A stretch of 32,829 nucleotides of DNA from Kiritimatiellia bacterium (GTDB lineage Bacteria; Verrucomicrobiota; Kiritimatiellia; RFP12; UBA3636), in assembly GCA_017648065.1 (NCBI GenBank), contig JAGCJJ010000102.1, positions 1-32,829 on the forward strand, in the 5' to 3' direction. A program made the position numbers and the translations under genes. The notes under the pieces are model-generated. The model was given only the letters and a program-made list of their open reading frames with translations, had not been told where the DNA came from and searched no databases. Within the stretch, counting starts at the first letter, position 1; the number at the start of each line of letters is the position of its first letter. Of the stretch, positions 16,747 to 24,848 are shown in pieces.

Positions 16747-18221
16747 AAACTTATATCGCTGTAGATCTTGGTGCTGGTAGTGGCAGAGTTATAGCTTCCT
16801 GCTTTGATGGTGAGAAGCTAACTATGGAGCAGCTAAATCGTTTTGATAACACACCTATTGAGCTTAATGGCCATCTTTTCTGGAATGTGCCTGCTTTGCT
16901 TGAGGGTATACGTGCAGGACTACGTGCTGCAGTTGCAAAGTATGGCGATACAATTGCATCTGTTGGTGTAGATACATGGGGTGTAGATTATGTTCTGTTA
17001 GATAAGCAAGGTCGCTTGCTTTCTCTTCCATATATCTATCGTGACAGCCGTAACACAACAGAGCAGATGGAAAAGGTTTATGATATAGTTGGTCGCCGTG
17101 AGCTATACAATGCCACAGGTACACAATTTATGACCTTTAATACAATCTTCCAGCTATTCACAGAAGCAGAGCAAGAGGATTCTTTCCTACCAAAGGCAGA
17201 CAAGCTTTTGTTTATGCCAGATTTTATTAACTATGCACTTTGTGGTGAGATTGCTAATGAGGCAACAATTGCAAGTACCACTCAGCTAATCAATGTTAAT
17301 ACACGTGATTGGGATGAAGCTTTGATGGCAAAGTTGAATATTCCTGCACGCCTGTTTTCTAAACCAACTCAACCAGGTACAGTACTAGGAAATATCAAGG
17401 GAATCCCTGGACTTGAGAATGTTCCAGTTGTCACTGTTGGCTCTCACGATACTGCATCAGCTGTAGCATCTGTTCCTGCAAAGGCAGAGACAAGCTGGGG
17501 CTACCTTGCCACAGGAACATGGGCGCTTATGGGTGTAATTTCTGATAAGCCAATTCTTTCTGATTTGTCTTATGAATTTTCATATACACATGAAGGCGCT
17601 ACTGATGGTCAATTCCGTTATTTGAAGAATTGCACAGGTATGTGGCTGGTTCAAGAGCTACGCCGTGCATGGAAGGCAAGAGGCGAAGAGGTAAGCTTTG
17701 ATGAGCTAGAAGCAGAGGCAGCAAAGAGTGAGCCATTTAAGTATCTTATCGATGCGGATTATTCAGAATTTCAATCACCAGGCAATATGCCAGAAAAAAT
17801 TCAAGCATATTGTAAGGCAACAGGTCAGCCAGTTCCTCAAACAAAGGGTGAGCTATATCGCACAGCACTTGAAGGCATCGTAATGCGCTACCGCAAGGTA
17901 TGGAAGGAGCTTGAGCAGCTCACAGATGTAAAGCGTAATGTACTTCACATGATTGGTGGTGCAACACTTGATAAGACACATTGCCAAATGACAGCAGATG
18001 CTCTTGGAATTGATATTACTTGCGGTCCGGTAGAGGGTGCAAGTATGGGTAATGTTGTTGCTCAGATGGTTGGCTTAGGTGATCTACCAAGCTTTGATGC
18101 TGGCCGTGATTTAATTGGTGCATCAATCGAGAAGACAACATGGACACCAAATCAAGCAGGTGTTGATGCTTGGGCTGCTGCAGCTGAGCGTTGGGAAAAG
18201 CTTTGCCTAAATTTTAAATAA
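16743..18221 (+). CDS. rhaB: L-rhamnulokinase (FGGY kinase family)
   Basis: 492 residues. FGGY kinase N-domain with VDLGAGSGRV at 8-17, the substrate-site motif GVDTWGVDYVLLD, LPYIYRDSRN, and the C-domain GSHDTASAVASVPA, YLATGTWALMGV and KNCTGMWLVQELRR. The GTW-LMG and LKNxxGxWLxQ patterns fit RhaB better than L-fuculokinase or xylulokinase. It phosphorylates L-rhamnulose to L-rhamnulose-1-phosphate in the cytosol. Translation is coupled to cimA by the ATGA overlap. RhaA, RhaD and a transporter are not in the window, so the rest of the rhamnose pathway must be elsewhere, or the kinase acts on a related ketose. Confidence 0.85.
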   Translation: MKTYIAVDLGAGSGRVIASCFDGEKLTMEQLNRFDNTPIELNGHLFWNVPALLEGIRAGLRAAVAKYGDTIASVGVDTWGVDYVLLDKQGRLLSLPYIYRDSRNTTEQMEKVYDIVGRRELYNATGTQFMTFNTIFQLFTEAEQEDSFLPKADKLLFMPDFINYALCGEIANEATIASTTQLINVNTRDWDEALMAKLNIPARLFSKPTQPGTVLGNIKGIPGLENVPVVTVGSHDTASAVASVPAKAETSWGYLATGTWALMGVISDKPILSDLSYEFSYTHEGATDGQFRYLKNCTGMWLVQELRRAWKARGEEVSFDELEAEAAKSEPFKYLIDADYSEFQSPGNMPEKIQAYCKATGQPVPQTKGELYRTALEGIVMRYRKVWKELEQLTDVKRNVLHMIGGATLDKTHCQMTADALGIDITCGPVEGASMGNVVAQMVGLGDLPSFDAGRDLIGASIEKTTWTPNQAGVDAWAAAAERWEKLCLNFK

Positions 18222-18240
18222 TAAAACATAAGGGGAAAAT

Positions 18241-19242
18241 ATGAAACGTTATTTCTTTCCATCAACCGGTAATTTCTATAAAGCAAATCTACACTGCCAC
18301 ACAACATGTTCTGATGGCAGAATGACTCCTGAGCAGGTGAAGGAGCGCTACATGTCTCTTGGCTACTCAGTTATTGCTTATTCAGATCACAATGTGATGA
18401 TAGATCACTCTGATTTGAATGAAGAGAATTTCCTTGCGCTTACAGCTTATGAGGTAGATTTTATTACTCGTGATGCAAATCCACGTTGGCAGGCAAATAA
18501 GCTTTTGCATTTAAATATGATTTCTCCTAAGCCAAATGAGGACAGAGTTGTTTCTCCTCAGGTAAATGACAAGGGCGAGCATCGTGATGTAAATAGCATT
18601 CTTCCTCCTATGCGATATATTTGCAATACAACATTTGTAAACAAGATTATTGCAGCAGGAGCAGATAATGGATATCTTGTAACTATCAATCATCCAACTT
18701 GGTCAAATCTTGATTATGATGATTACAAAGGCTTGAAGCGTCTCTGGGCTATGGAGATTAATAACGGAGGCTGCTATGCTGAGGGCAGAGCAGATGATCC
18801 AAATGTGTACAATCTAATGCTTCGTGCTATGGGAACAAAGCTTTTCGCTGTTGGCACAGATGATAATCACAATGATTTGCCTCAGGATCATCCAGAGCAT
18901 CATTGTGGTCAGGCTTGGATTAATATTCGAGCAGAAAAGCTAGACTATGACACAATTTTTAATGCTCTTAAGAATGGTGATTTTTATTCTTCAGATGGAC
19001 CAGAAATTTACGAGTGCTACTACGATGATGAGGAAGATGCTGTACATGTAAAGTGTTCTCCAGCTCAGCGTGTTTTTGTAAATTCAGCAAGTATTTCTGC
19101 ACCAATGGCAACAGCAAAGAAAATTGGTGAAACAATTACTGAAGCAGTAATTCCATTAAATCATTTTGCTGTAGATTTTATCCGAGTTACAGTTGAGGAT
19201 AATAACCGCAGAATGGCTCACACAAACGCAATTTGGCTATAA
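18241..19242 (+). CDS. PHP-domain metallohydrolase, first of a tandem pair
   Basis: 333 residues, soluble. PHP metal-site motifs: NLHCHTTCSDG (H18, H20, D25), YSDHN (D49, H50), the acidic site in TAYEVDF, TINHPTWSNLD and VGTDDNHND. A beta-rich C-terminal part (~240-333, with DGPEIYECYYDDEE) follows. AGGGG precedes the ATG. PHP proteins are phosphoesterases that use two or three metals, cutting phosphate from sugars, histidinol phosphate or nucleotides. The position after rhaB hints at a sugar-phosphate or related substrate, but this is inference. Strongly similar throughout to the next gene. Confidence 0.85.
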   Translation: MKRYFFPSTGNFYKANLHCHTTCSDGRMTPEQVKERYMSLGYSVIAYSDHNVMIDHSDLNEENFLALTAYEVDFITRDANPRWQANKLLHLNMISPKPNEDRVVSPQVNDKGEHRDVNSILPPMRYICNTTFVNKIIAAGADNGYLVTINHPTWSNLDYDDYKGLKRLWAMEINNGGCYAEGRADDPNVYNLMLRAMGTKLFAVGTDDNHNDLPQDHPEHHCGQAWINIRAEKLDYDTIFNALKNGDFYSSDGPEIYECYYDDEEDAVHVKCSPAQRVFVNSASISAPMATAKKIGETITEAVIPLNHFAVDFIRVTVEDNNRRMAHTNAIWL

Positions 19243-19267
19243 CCTTTCAAAGAGATAAGAGGCATCT

Positions 19268-20278
19268 ATGAAACACAGCTTAATTCCAACAGAAGGAAAT
19301 TGGTATAGAGCAAACCTACACTGCCACACAACATGTTCCGATGGTAAGTTGACACCAGAGGAGGTTAAGGAGCGTTATAAGTCACAGGGATATTCTGTGA
19401 TTGCATTTTCTGATCACAATAAGATTATCGATCACTCAGATTTGAATGATGAGAATTTTCTTGCGCTAACTGCATTTGAGGTTGATTTTTCTGGAAAGGA
19501 TGGCGACCTCACATGGAATGCAAATAAGCAGGTTCACATAAATATGATTGCTCCTCGTGCAGATGAGGATAGAATTGTTGCAGCACGTTTACGCGATGAT
19601 GGAACATTTGATGAGGTCAAGGCAATACTTCCTCCTCAAAAGTACGTTTGTAATTCTCGCTTCATAAACAAGATTGTTTCTGCAGCTGTAGATAATGGAT
19701 ATTTAACAACGCTTAACCATCCAGCTTGGTCAAATCTTGATTATGAGGACTATGCATATCTGGAAAAGCTATGGGGTGTAGAGGTTGACAATGGGGGCTG
19801 CCGAGTAATTGGTCGCCCAGACAATGCAGATGTTTTAACAAAGATGCTTCGTGCATATCAGCGTGATATCTATCCAATTTCAGCAGACGATAATCACAGT
19901 GCATTTCCACTTGATCACCCACGTTGCTCCAGCTGCAGAGCATGGGTAAATGTTCGTGCTGAAAAGCTAGATTACACATCAATTTTTGAGGCATTGAAGC
20001 GAGGCGATTTTTATTCTTCAGCTGGCCCAGAAATTTATGAGTGCTACTATGATGATGAGGAATGTGCTATCCATATCAAGTGCTCACCAGCAGCAGCGAT
20101 ATATGTAAATTCTGATGGTATTACAGGAAATCAAGCATATCCTGAGCATATGGGAGAAACAATTACTGAGGCTGTGCTTCCTGTAAGACAAGATATTGGC
20201 TTTGAGTTTATTCGTGTTACTGTAATAGATGAAAAGGGCAACCGAGCTCATACAAAGGCTTTTTGGTTGAAAAAATAA
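19268..20278 (+). CDS. PHP-domain metallohydrolase, second of a tandem pair
   Basis: 336 residues, a clear paralogue of the preceding gene, colinear from end to end. The same motifs are kept: NLHCHTTCSDG, FSDHN, TLNHPAWSNLDYEDY and SADDNHS (TDDNHN in the neighbour). The C-terminal DFYSSAGPEIYECYYDDEE is almost identical. AAGAGG lies before the ATG, 25 bases after the previous stop. A tandem duplication with both metal sites intact suggests two related substrates or a heteromeric enzyme. Confidence 0.85.
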   Translation: MKHSLIPTEGNWYRANLHCHTTCSDGKLTPEEVKERYKSQGYSVIAFSDHNKIIDHSDLNDENFLALTAFEVDFSGKDGDLTWNANKQVHINMIAPRADEDRIVAARLRDDGTFDEVKAILPPQKYVCNSRFINKIVSAAVDNGYLTTLNHPAWSNLDYEDYAYLEKLWGVEVDNGGCRVIGRPDNADVLTKMLRAYQRDIYPISADDNHSAFPLDHPRCSSCRAWVNVRAEKLDYTSIFEALKRGDFYSSAGPEIYECYYDDEECAIHIKCSPAAAIYVNSDGITGNQAYPEHMGETITEAVLPVRQDIGFEFIRVTVIDEKGNRAHTKAFWLKK

Positions 20279-20303
20279 ATAATTTATTTGCTAGGACAAA
20301 AAT

Positions 20304-20948
20304 ATGGCAATAGAATGGAATTTACGTGGCAGGTCAAATACTTGTGGCTGCTGTGAAAAAGCTTTTGATGATGGAGAAAAGCTTTTTTCAGCAGTTGCAA
20401 TTACTGCTGCAGAAAGCATTGCTCCAATAATAGAAAAACTTGGAGGAAGTAAGGACGGCAAGGAATTGCCAGAGTATATTCGCTTAGATGTTTGCAAGGA
20501 GTGCAGAAAAACACTTCCTAAGGATGCAATAATCAGCTTGTGGCAGGGTGTGTACACCGCACCTGAGCCACCAGCTCCTGAGGCATTGCCTCGTGAGACA
20601 GCTGAGTCATTGCTACGTAAGCTTATTGAAGGCGAGGATAATCCAGATAATGTGCCAGTAATATTTGTTCTAGCAGTAATGTTAGAGCGCAAAAAGATAT
20701 TGATAGAGCGTACCGTACGTCATTTGCCAGACGGTACACTTATGCGCATATATGAGCATAAGAAAAATGGTGAAGTAATTTTCATTACTGATCCAAATCT
20801 TTCTTTAGAGCAGATACCTATTGTGCAGCAACGCGTGGCAGAGCTACTAGCTCCGCCACCTCCTGCACCAGTAGAGCAGCCAGCCCCAGCATCAGAGGAA
20901 ACCTCTGCTGAAGAGACACCAGCAGAAGCTCCTTCTACTGAAGAATAA
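20304..20948 (+). CDS. Zinc-finger protein with a disordered proline/glutamate tail, unknown function
   Basis: 214 residues. The N-terminal part carries CGCC (near residue 14) and CKEC (near 66), the usual arrangement of a split zinc ribbon, with YIRLDVCKECRK just before the second knuckle. The middle (~90-170) is helical and charged (ETAESLLRKLIEGED, FVLAVMLERKKILIERT). The last ~40 residues are rich in Pro, Ala and Glu (APPPPAP...) and probably disordered. I have the impression of a PVC-type hypothetical family, but assign no function. It is the last gene of the cimA operon, 25 bases after the PHP gene. Confidence 0.7.
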   Translation: MAIEWNLRGRSNTCGCCEKAFDDGEKLFSAVAITAAESIAPIIEKLGGSKDGKELPEYIRLDVCKECRKTLPKDAIISLWQGVYTAPEPPAPEALPRETAESLLRKLIEGEDNPDNVPVIFVLAVMLERKKILIERTVRHLPDGTLMRIYEHKKNGEVIFITDPNLSLEQIPIVQQRVAELLAPPPPAPVEQPAPASEETSAEETPAEAPSTEE

Positions 20949-21295
20949 ATATTCTCTTCATATATATTATAATAAGGTTGAGCCTGTTATTTAACTGCGT
21001 TTTTAGGTTCAGTGCTAAATAACCTATTGATTTTGTTTTAAATTAGCCAATATAGCTGCCAAATTTGTGATTTGATAGCTGTCAAGTTGTATTGGGTATG
21101 TTTGTGTAGTTAAGATGTGTTTTGTGTAAATTGTTGAGATTTAGTATGTTATATTGAATTTTAAACAAATGTTTAATGAAATTTCAAATTTTTTCTTTAT
21201 TTTTTTGAAACAGATTTGTTAGTATTTAGCCCAGTTCAGCACCTAAGTAGGCGTTGAGTTTATTTAATTTTTAACAAAAAACAAAAAAATAAGAA
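20949..21295. other. 347-bp intergenic region before the FadL gene
   Basis: Contains an imperfect hairpin, GTTATTTA-ACTG (20986-20997) with CAGT-GC-TAAATAAC (21010-21023), followed by a loose T-rich stretch from 21031; it may terminate the cimA operon. The rest is AT-rich leader of the porin gene. I see no clear sigma70 promoter and no coding potential. Confidence 0.4.
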
Positions 21296-22549
21296 ATGAA
21301 TACAAAACTACTAAAATCAATTGTTACATCAACTGCCGCACTTGCTATGGGTGCAACAGCATTTGGTGCTGGTTATGCTCTTTTTGAATCTTCAGCTTCT
21401 GGTAATGCAGATGCTGCAGGTCTAACAACAAAGGGTGGAGATCCTTCTGCAATGTTCTTCAACCCAGCAGCTATCTCTGATCTAGAAGGTACACAGGTAT
21501 CTATCGGTACATCATTCCTATTTACTCATTTCGGTATCGAAGGTAACAATGGTCAGCAGATAATGGAAAAAGAAGCAGATGATCGTCTATTCCTCTTGCC
21601 TCATATGTATGTAACACATAAGCTTACAGATGACATTCAGCTTGGTCTAGGTGTTTTTGAGAGATTTGGTCTAGGTCTAACAATGGACGATGATTTCTTT
21701 GGTCGTTATAACAACCTTGAGGTTGATATCATGACAGTAACTGTTGCGCCAACAATTAGTTACCAAATCTTAGATAATCTATCTATTGGTGCATCATTCA
21801 ATGTTCAAGCTCTTGATGTTTCTAAGAAGCAATATTTAAGTCCACTTTATGGCGCAGGAGATAATGTAACACAGGAAGTGAAAGGTGATATTAGCCTAGG
21901 TATTGGTGGTAGCGTTGGTATCAAGTGGGATCCAGTTGATTGGTTACACCTTGGTGCTTCTTATGTTACTCGCGTAAAGCATGATATTGATGGCGATGTA
22001 AATATTGATGGTATACAGCCATTTACCTTTAAGACAAGAGGACATGCAGAAATTACAACACCAGATGAAATCACAGTTGCTGGTACAATTGATGTTACAG
22101 AGAAACTAACAGTTGGTGGTACAGTAACATATACTTCATGGAGTGTATTTGACGAGCTAGCAATCAAGTGTGATAATTATCCTCTTGCTCAAGGAATGCC
22201 TTATGAAGTAAAATCAGTTATGAATTGGAAGGATACAGTTCGTTTCTCAGTTGGTGGTAGCTACAAGTTCAATGATAATTGGGTATTTCGTGCTTCTTAC
22301 ACATATGATGACTCCCCACTTAATAAGTCAACATTTGATTATCTAGTTCCTGCTCATGACCGTCATATCTTTGCTTTTGGTCTAGGTTGGACACGTGATG
22401 TATGGACTATCGATTTCAGCTACTTCTTTGAGCTAGTTCCTTCAACAGATGTTCCTGGAGATCCAAATCCATTACATGGTGTTTTCCCTGGTAAATATCA
22501 GACAGGTAATGCAAACTGCTTTGGTATAACAGTTACACGTAGATTCTAA
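21296..22549 (+). CDS. FadL/TodX-family outer-membrane transport protein
   Basis: 417 residues. Signal peptide ~1-24 (MNTKLLKSIVTSTAALAMGATAFG). The FadL N-terminal hatch signature follows: SGNADAAGLTTKGGDPSAMFFNPAAIS. The remainder alternates hydrophobic and polar residues as in a 14-strand beta barrel, and the last residue is an aromatic-rich strand ending in Phe (CFGITVTRRF), as needed for BAM-mediated insertion. The family moves long-chain fatty acids or other hydrophobic compounds across the outer membrane. It is the best evidence here that the host has an outer membrane. Flanked by its own leader and terminator, so probably monocistronic. Confidence 0.88.
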   Translation: MNTKLLKSIVTSTAALAMGATAFGAGYALFESSASGNADAAGLTTKGGDPSAMFFNPAAISDLEGTQVSIGTSFLFTHFGIEGNNGQQIMEKEADDRLFLLPHMYVTHKLTDDIQLGLGVFERFGLGLTMDDDFFGRYNNLEVDIMTVTVAPTISYQILDNLSIGASFNVQALDVSKKQYLSPLYGAGDNVTQEVKGDISLGIGGSVGIKWDPVDWLHLGASYVTRVKHDIDGDVNIDGIQPFTFKTRGHAEITTPDEITVAGTIDVTEKLTVGGTVTYTSWSVFDELAIKCDNYPLAQGMPYEVKSVMNWKDTVRFSVGGSYKFNDNWVFRASYTYDDSPLNKSTFDYLVPAHDRHIFAFGLGWTRDVWTIDFSYFFELVPSTDVPGDPNPLHGVFPGKYQTGNANCFGITVTRRF

Positions 22550-22576
22550 TCTGTTGAGCATCGCTTAACATAAATC

Positions 22577-22620
22577 AAAAATGAGGTGCGGGCTTATTGC
22601 TTGCTCCTCATTTTTGTTTT
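22577..22620 (+). terminator. Terminator of the FadL gene
   Basis: AAAAATGAGG (22577-22586) pairs with CCTCATTTTT (22606-22615), with a 19-nt partly structured loop, and runs into TTTTTGTTTTT. It lies ~28 bases after the stop. Confidence 0.8.
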
Positions 22621-22700
22621 TACTTATCTTTAATTTCATCCTAAGACTCGTAGAACCAGTTGCTTTTTAATATCCATTATGGTAAAATTTATCACGTTTT

Positions 22701-22728
22701 TTGCGACTAGTTTTGTCGCTCTTTATAT
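22701..22728 (+). promoter_or_regulatory. Possible promoter of the mcsA-like gene
   Basis: TTGCGA at 22701-22706 and TTATAT at 22723-22728 are 16 bases apart, ~30 bases before the ATG at 22756. A small GCGAC/GTCGC inverted repeat overlaps the spacer. Modest match. Confidence 0.3.
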
Positions 22729-22755
22729 GGATTTTATTATTGAGAATAATTTGAA

Positions 22756-23052
22756 ATGAAATGCGAAATTTGCCACATAAATGATGCAGAACAATCTATC
22801 GTTAAATCTGAAAATGGTTTAACGAAAGAACTTTATGTTTGTAAGTCATGCGCAAGCCAACATAAGATTGGACATGTTGGTAAATATTCTCTTGCTGATG
22901 TTCTTTTTGATATGTCTTCAACAAAACAACCAGAAGAACAAGAGCCACCTAAAATTGAACAAAAATGTCCATCATGTGGTTCTACATTTGCAAAAATTCG
23001 TAAGGAGAATCGCGTCGGTTGTCCAGATTGCTACAACTTCTTTGAAGACTAG
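22756..23052 (+). CDS. mcsA: McsA-like protein, N-terminal zinc-finger part, ending at an in-frame amber codon
   Basis: 98 residues with four CxxC knuckles: CEIC (3-6), CKSC near 30, CPSC near 70 and CPDC near 90. This is the double zinc-finger half of McsA, the activator of the McsB arginine kinase in Firmicutes, including the conserved RVGCPDCYNFF stretch. It stops at TAG (23050-23052). The downstream UVR-domain piece at 23062 is in the same frame, so if the TAG is read through, a single ~206-residue McsA results. The TAG falls within the helix that follows the last zinc knuckle. The stop is followed by C, a leaky context in some systems. It could be a nonsense mutation, a real gene split, or recoding. 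Confidence 0.75.
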   Translation: MKCEICHINDAEQSIVKSENGLTKELYVCKSCASQHKIGHVGKYSLADVLFDMSSTKQPEEQEPPKIEQKCPSCGSTFAKIRKENRVGCPDCYNFFED

Positions 23053-23061
23053 CTTGATAGA

Positions 23062-23376
23062 ATGGTTTCTATTTATTCTACTTCCAATGCTGATTTAGTT
23101 AATAACGATGTTAATGAATTAAGACAAAAACTTGATGCAGCTATCGCAAGTGAACGCTTTGAAGATGCAGCTGTACTTCGTGATCTGATAAATTCAAAAG
23201 AAAAAGTCAGCCGTCTCAGCCCATTTGCAAATAAGGATATCAATTCTTCTATGCCACCAGGATTACTGGATGCAATTAAGGATCTTGGTCTTGATATCGG
23301 TTCTATCTCAAAGCCTAGTGATGATGATTTAGATTTTGGCTTTGAGGATGATCCTCAGGATGATGATTCTAACTAA
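23062..23376 (+). CDS. McsA-like protein, C-terminal UVR-domain part, in frame after the amber codon
   Basis: 104 residues from the ATG at 23062, the fourth codon after the TAG. The UVR (UvrB/UvrC) motif is intact: VNELRQKLDAAIASERFEDAAVLRDLI, followed by an acidic tail (DDDLDFGFEDDPQDDD). There is no Shine-Dalgarno sequence, so expression would depend on re-initiation after the upstream stop or on read-through. Because the motif is undamaged and the frame stays open for more than 100 codons, the region is either still translated or was interrupted very recently. Confidence 0.65.
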   Translation: MVSIYSTSNADLVNNDVNELRQKLDAAIASERFEDAAVLRDLINSKEKVSRLSPFANKDINSSMPPGLLDAIKDLGLDIGSISKPSDDDLDFGFEDDPQDDDSN

Positions 23377-23435
23377 TGATAATTCTTGAAATTTATTTCT
23401 GACTCAGAGCATAACGATTTTTATATTTACACGCG

Positions 23436-24821
23436 ATGAAAAAAACACAAAATAAAAAACAAAATTATTTCTCAAAGGAATATGAGAAGCTAATTAAAAA
23501 TATGTACAATGACCCAGACTTCAATAATGTAGTTGAGGGTGATGTAATTCTTTGTGCAAATTGCGTCGTTAGAAGAAATATTGATGATAAACCTTTTATA
23601 AATTCTGAGAATCTTGAAATTGCAGAGAATTTCTATAATAAATTTACTCCTGCATTTTCTAAAGCATTTAATTCCAAATATCGTGCTTTGCCTTTTGATA
23701 CAAAAGCATTTAATTCTACAAACCTGATGCTTACAGCAAGGTCTCCGTTTGTTGCAGCCTTATTAGGTGAACCAGCAATTGATTCGTATTATGCTTATTT
23801 GGCAGATGAACGTTCAGATGATTATTTTATGTGTAGCGATGTATATCGTAAAAAACCTTCTCGCTATACACTTCTATGTTACGATGACCATATAACACAT
23901 ATTGCCACATCTGACAATGTTGTTGATGCAATTAATACTGCTCTAAATGATTTAGATAAGTTTGCAAAAACAGAAGGTGTCAATTTTGCTGCTCATGATC
24001 ATTTTGGATATTTGACAACACGTCCAGAGTATTGTGGTACAGGTATTACTGTTGCAACACTTCTTGCTCTCCCTGCTTTGGCAATTCGTGGTGGATTAAA
24101 AGCTGTCCTTAATGGAGTGCAACGCCTTGAGTATGATGTTACTCCTGTAATTGAACCATTAAATAAAATTGATGCTATATTTGCTGAGAAGCAGCGTTCT
24201 GCTTTATTTAATAATGCAGCACCAGGTGCACTTTATTACATTTCTGTAAATGTTCCTCAAGAGAATTATGAGGAGTTTATTAAGCAATATACAGAAACTG
24301 TTTGTGCTGTAGCAAAAGCAGAATTAGAAGAACGCAGAAAGCTTGCTTTGGCTAATTTTAATCTTAATAATCCAGATAAGATTCAATCACTTGTAGCTAT
24401 CTATGCAAATAATGGAGAAAACTTCCCTTTGCATATTATTGAAGGATATATCTTGGGTTTAATAAAGCAAGGGTTGCTAGCACATTGTACATTATTTGAT
24501 ATTTTATCTGTATTAACAATTTTTAAATATTTACTTCAATGTGATGAAGCCTCAGGTGATAGTGTAGATAGTTTTTCCTCTTATGCTCTCTATATGAATC
24601 ATGAAAATTGCTGCCGCTGGAATGATAAGGATTTTGATATAAATTTAATTTATCACCATGTAGGTAATCATTTTATTGTTGATCAAATTGGAAGCTGTGA
24701 AAATATTAAAGATTTAAATCTTCTTTCAGAGCGAGTAGAAGAAATGGTTTGCATTGCAGACGAACTGGAAAAAGCTTCAAAAAAATCTAAGCGTTCAACA
24801 AAAGCAAAGAAGCCAAAATAA
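23436..24821 (+). CDS. McsB-like ATP:guanido phosphotransferase homologue, probable pseudoenzyme
   Basis: 461 residues. Colinear with McsB by several marks: DVILCANCVVRRNIDDKPF (McsB DIVLSSRIRLARNLxxxPF), a YDDHI block where McsB has NEEDH, GYLTTRPEYCGTGITVATLLALPAL (McsB [25 protein letters not shown]) and GALYYISVNV (McsB GNIFQISNQ). The catalytic features are lost: the Arg residues of SxRxR become N and V, the catalytic Glu of NEED is absent, the Cys of CPTNVGTG is Arg, the Arg after GTG is Thr, and the ATP-binding RGxYGE motif is missing. A helical C-terminal domain and a Lys-rich end (SKRSTKAKKPK) follow. Probably a non-catalytic phospho-arginine or partner-binding protein. It follows the McsA-like gene as mcsB does in Firmicutes. 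Homology is likely but by eye. Confidence 0.65.
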   Translation: MKKTQNKKQNYFSKEYEKLIKNMYNDPDFNNVVEGDVILCANCVVRRNIDDKPFINSENLEIAENFYNKFTPAFSKAFNSKYRALPFDTKAFNSTNLMLTARSPFVAALLGEPAIDSYYAYLADERSDDYFMCSDVYRKKPSRYTLLCYDDHITHIATSDNVVDAINTALNDLDKFAKTEGVNFAAHDHFGYLTTRPEYCGTGITVATLLALPALAIRGGLKAVLNGVQRLEYDVTPVIEPLNKIDAIFAEKQRSALFNNAAPGALYYISVNVPQENYEEFIKQYTETVCAVAKAELEERRKLALANFNLNNPDKIQSLVAIYANNGENFPLHIIEGYILGLIKQGLLAHCTLFDILSVLTIFKYLLQCDEASGDSVDSFSSYALYMNHENCCRWNDKDFDINLIYHHVGNHFIVDQIGSCENIKDLNLLSERVEEMVCIADELEKASKKSKRSTKAKKPK

Positions 24822-24848
24822 TTTTTTAACAAAACTAAGGGTATAAAA

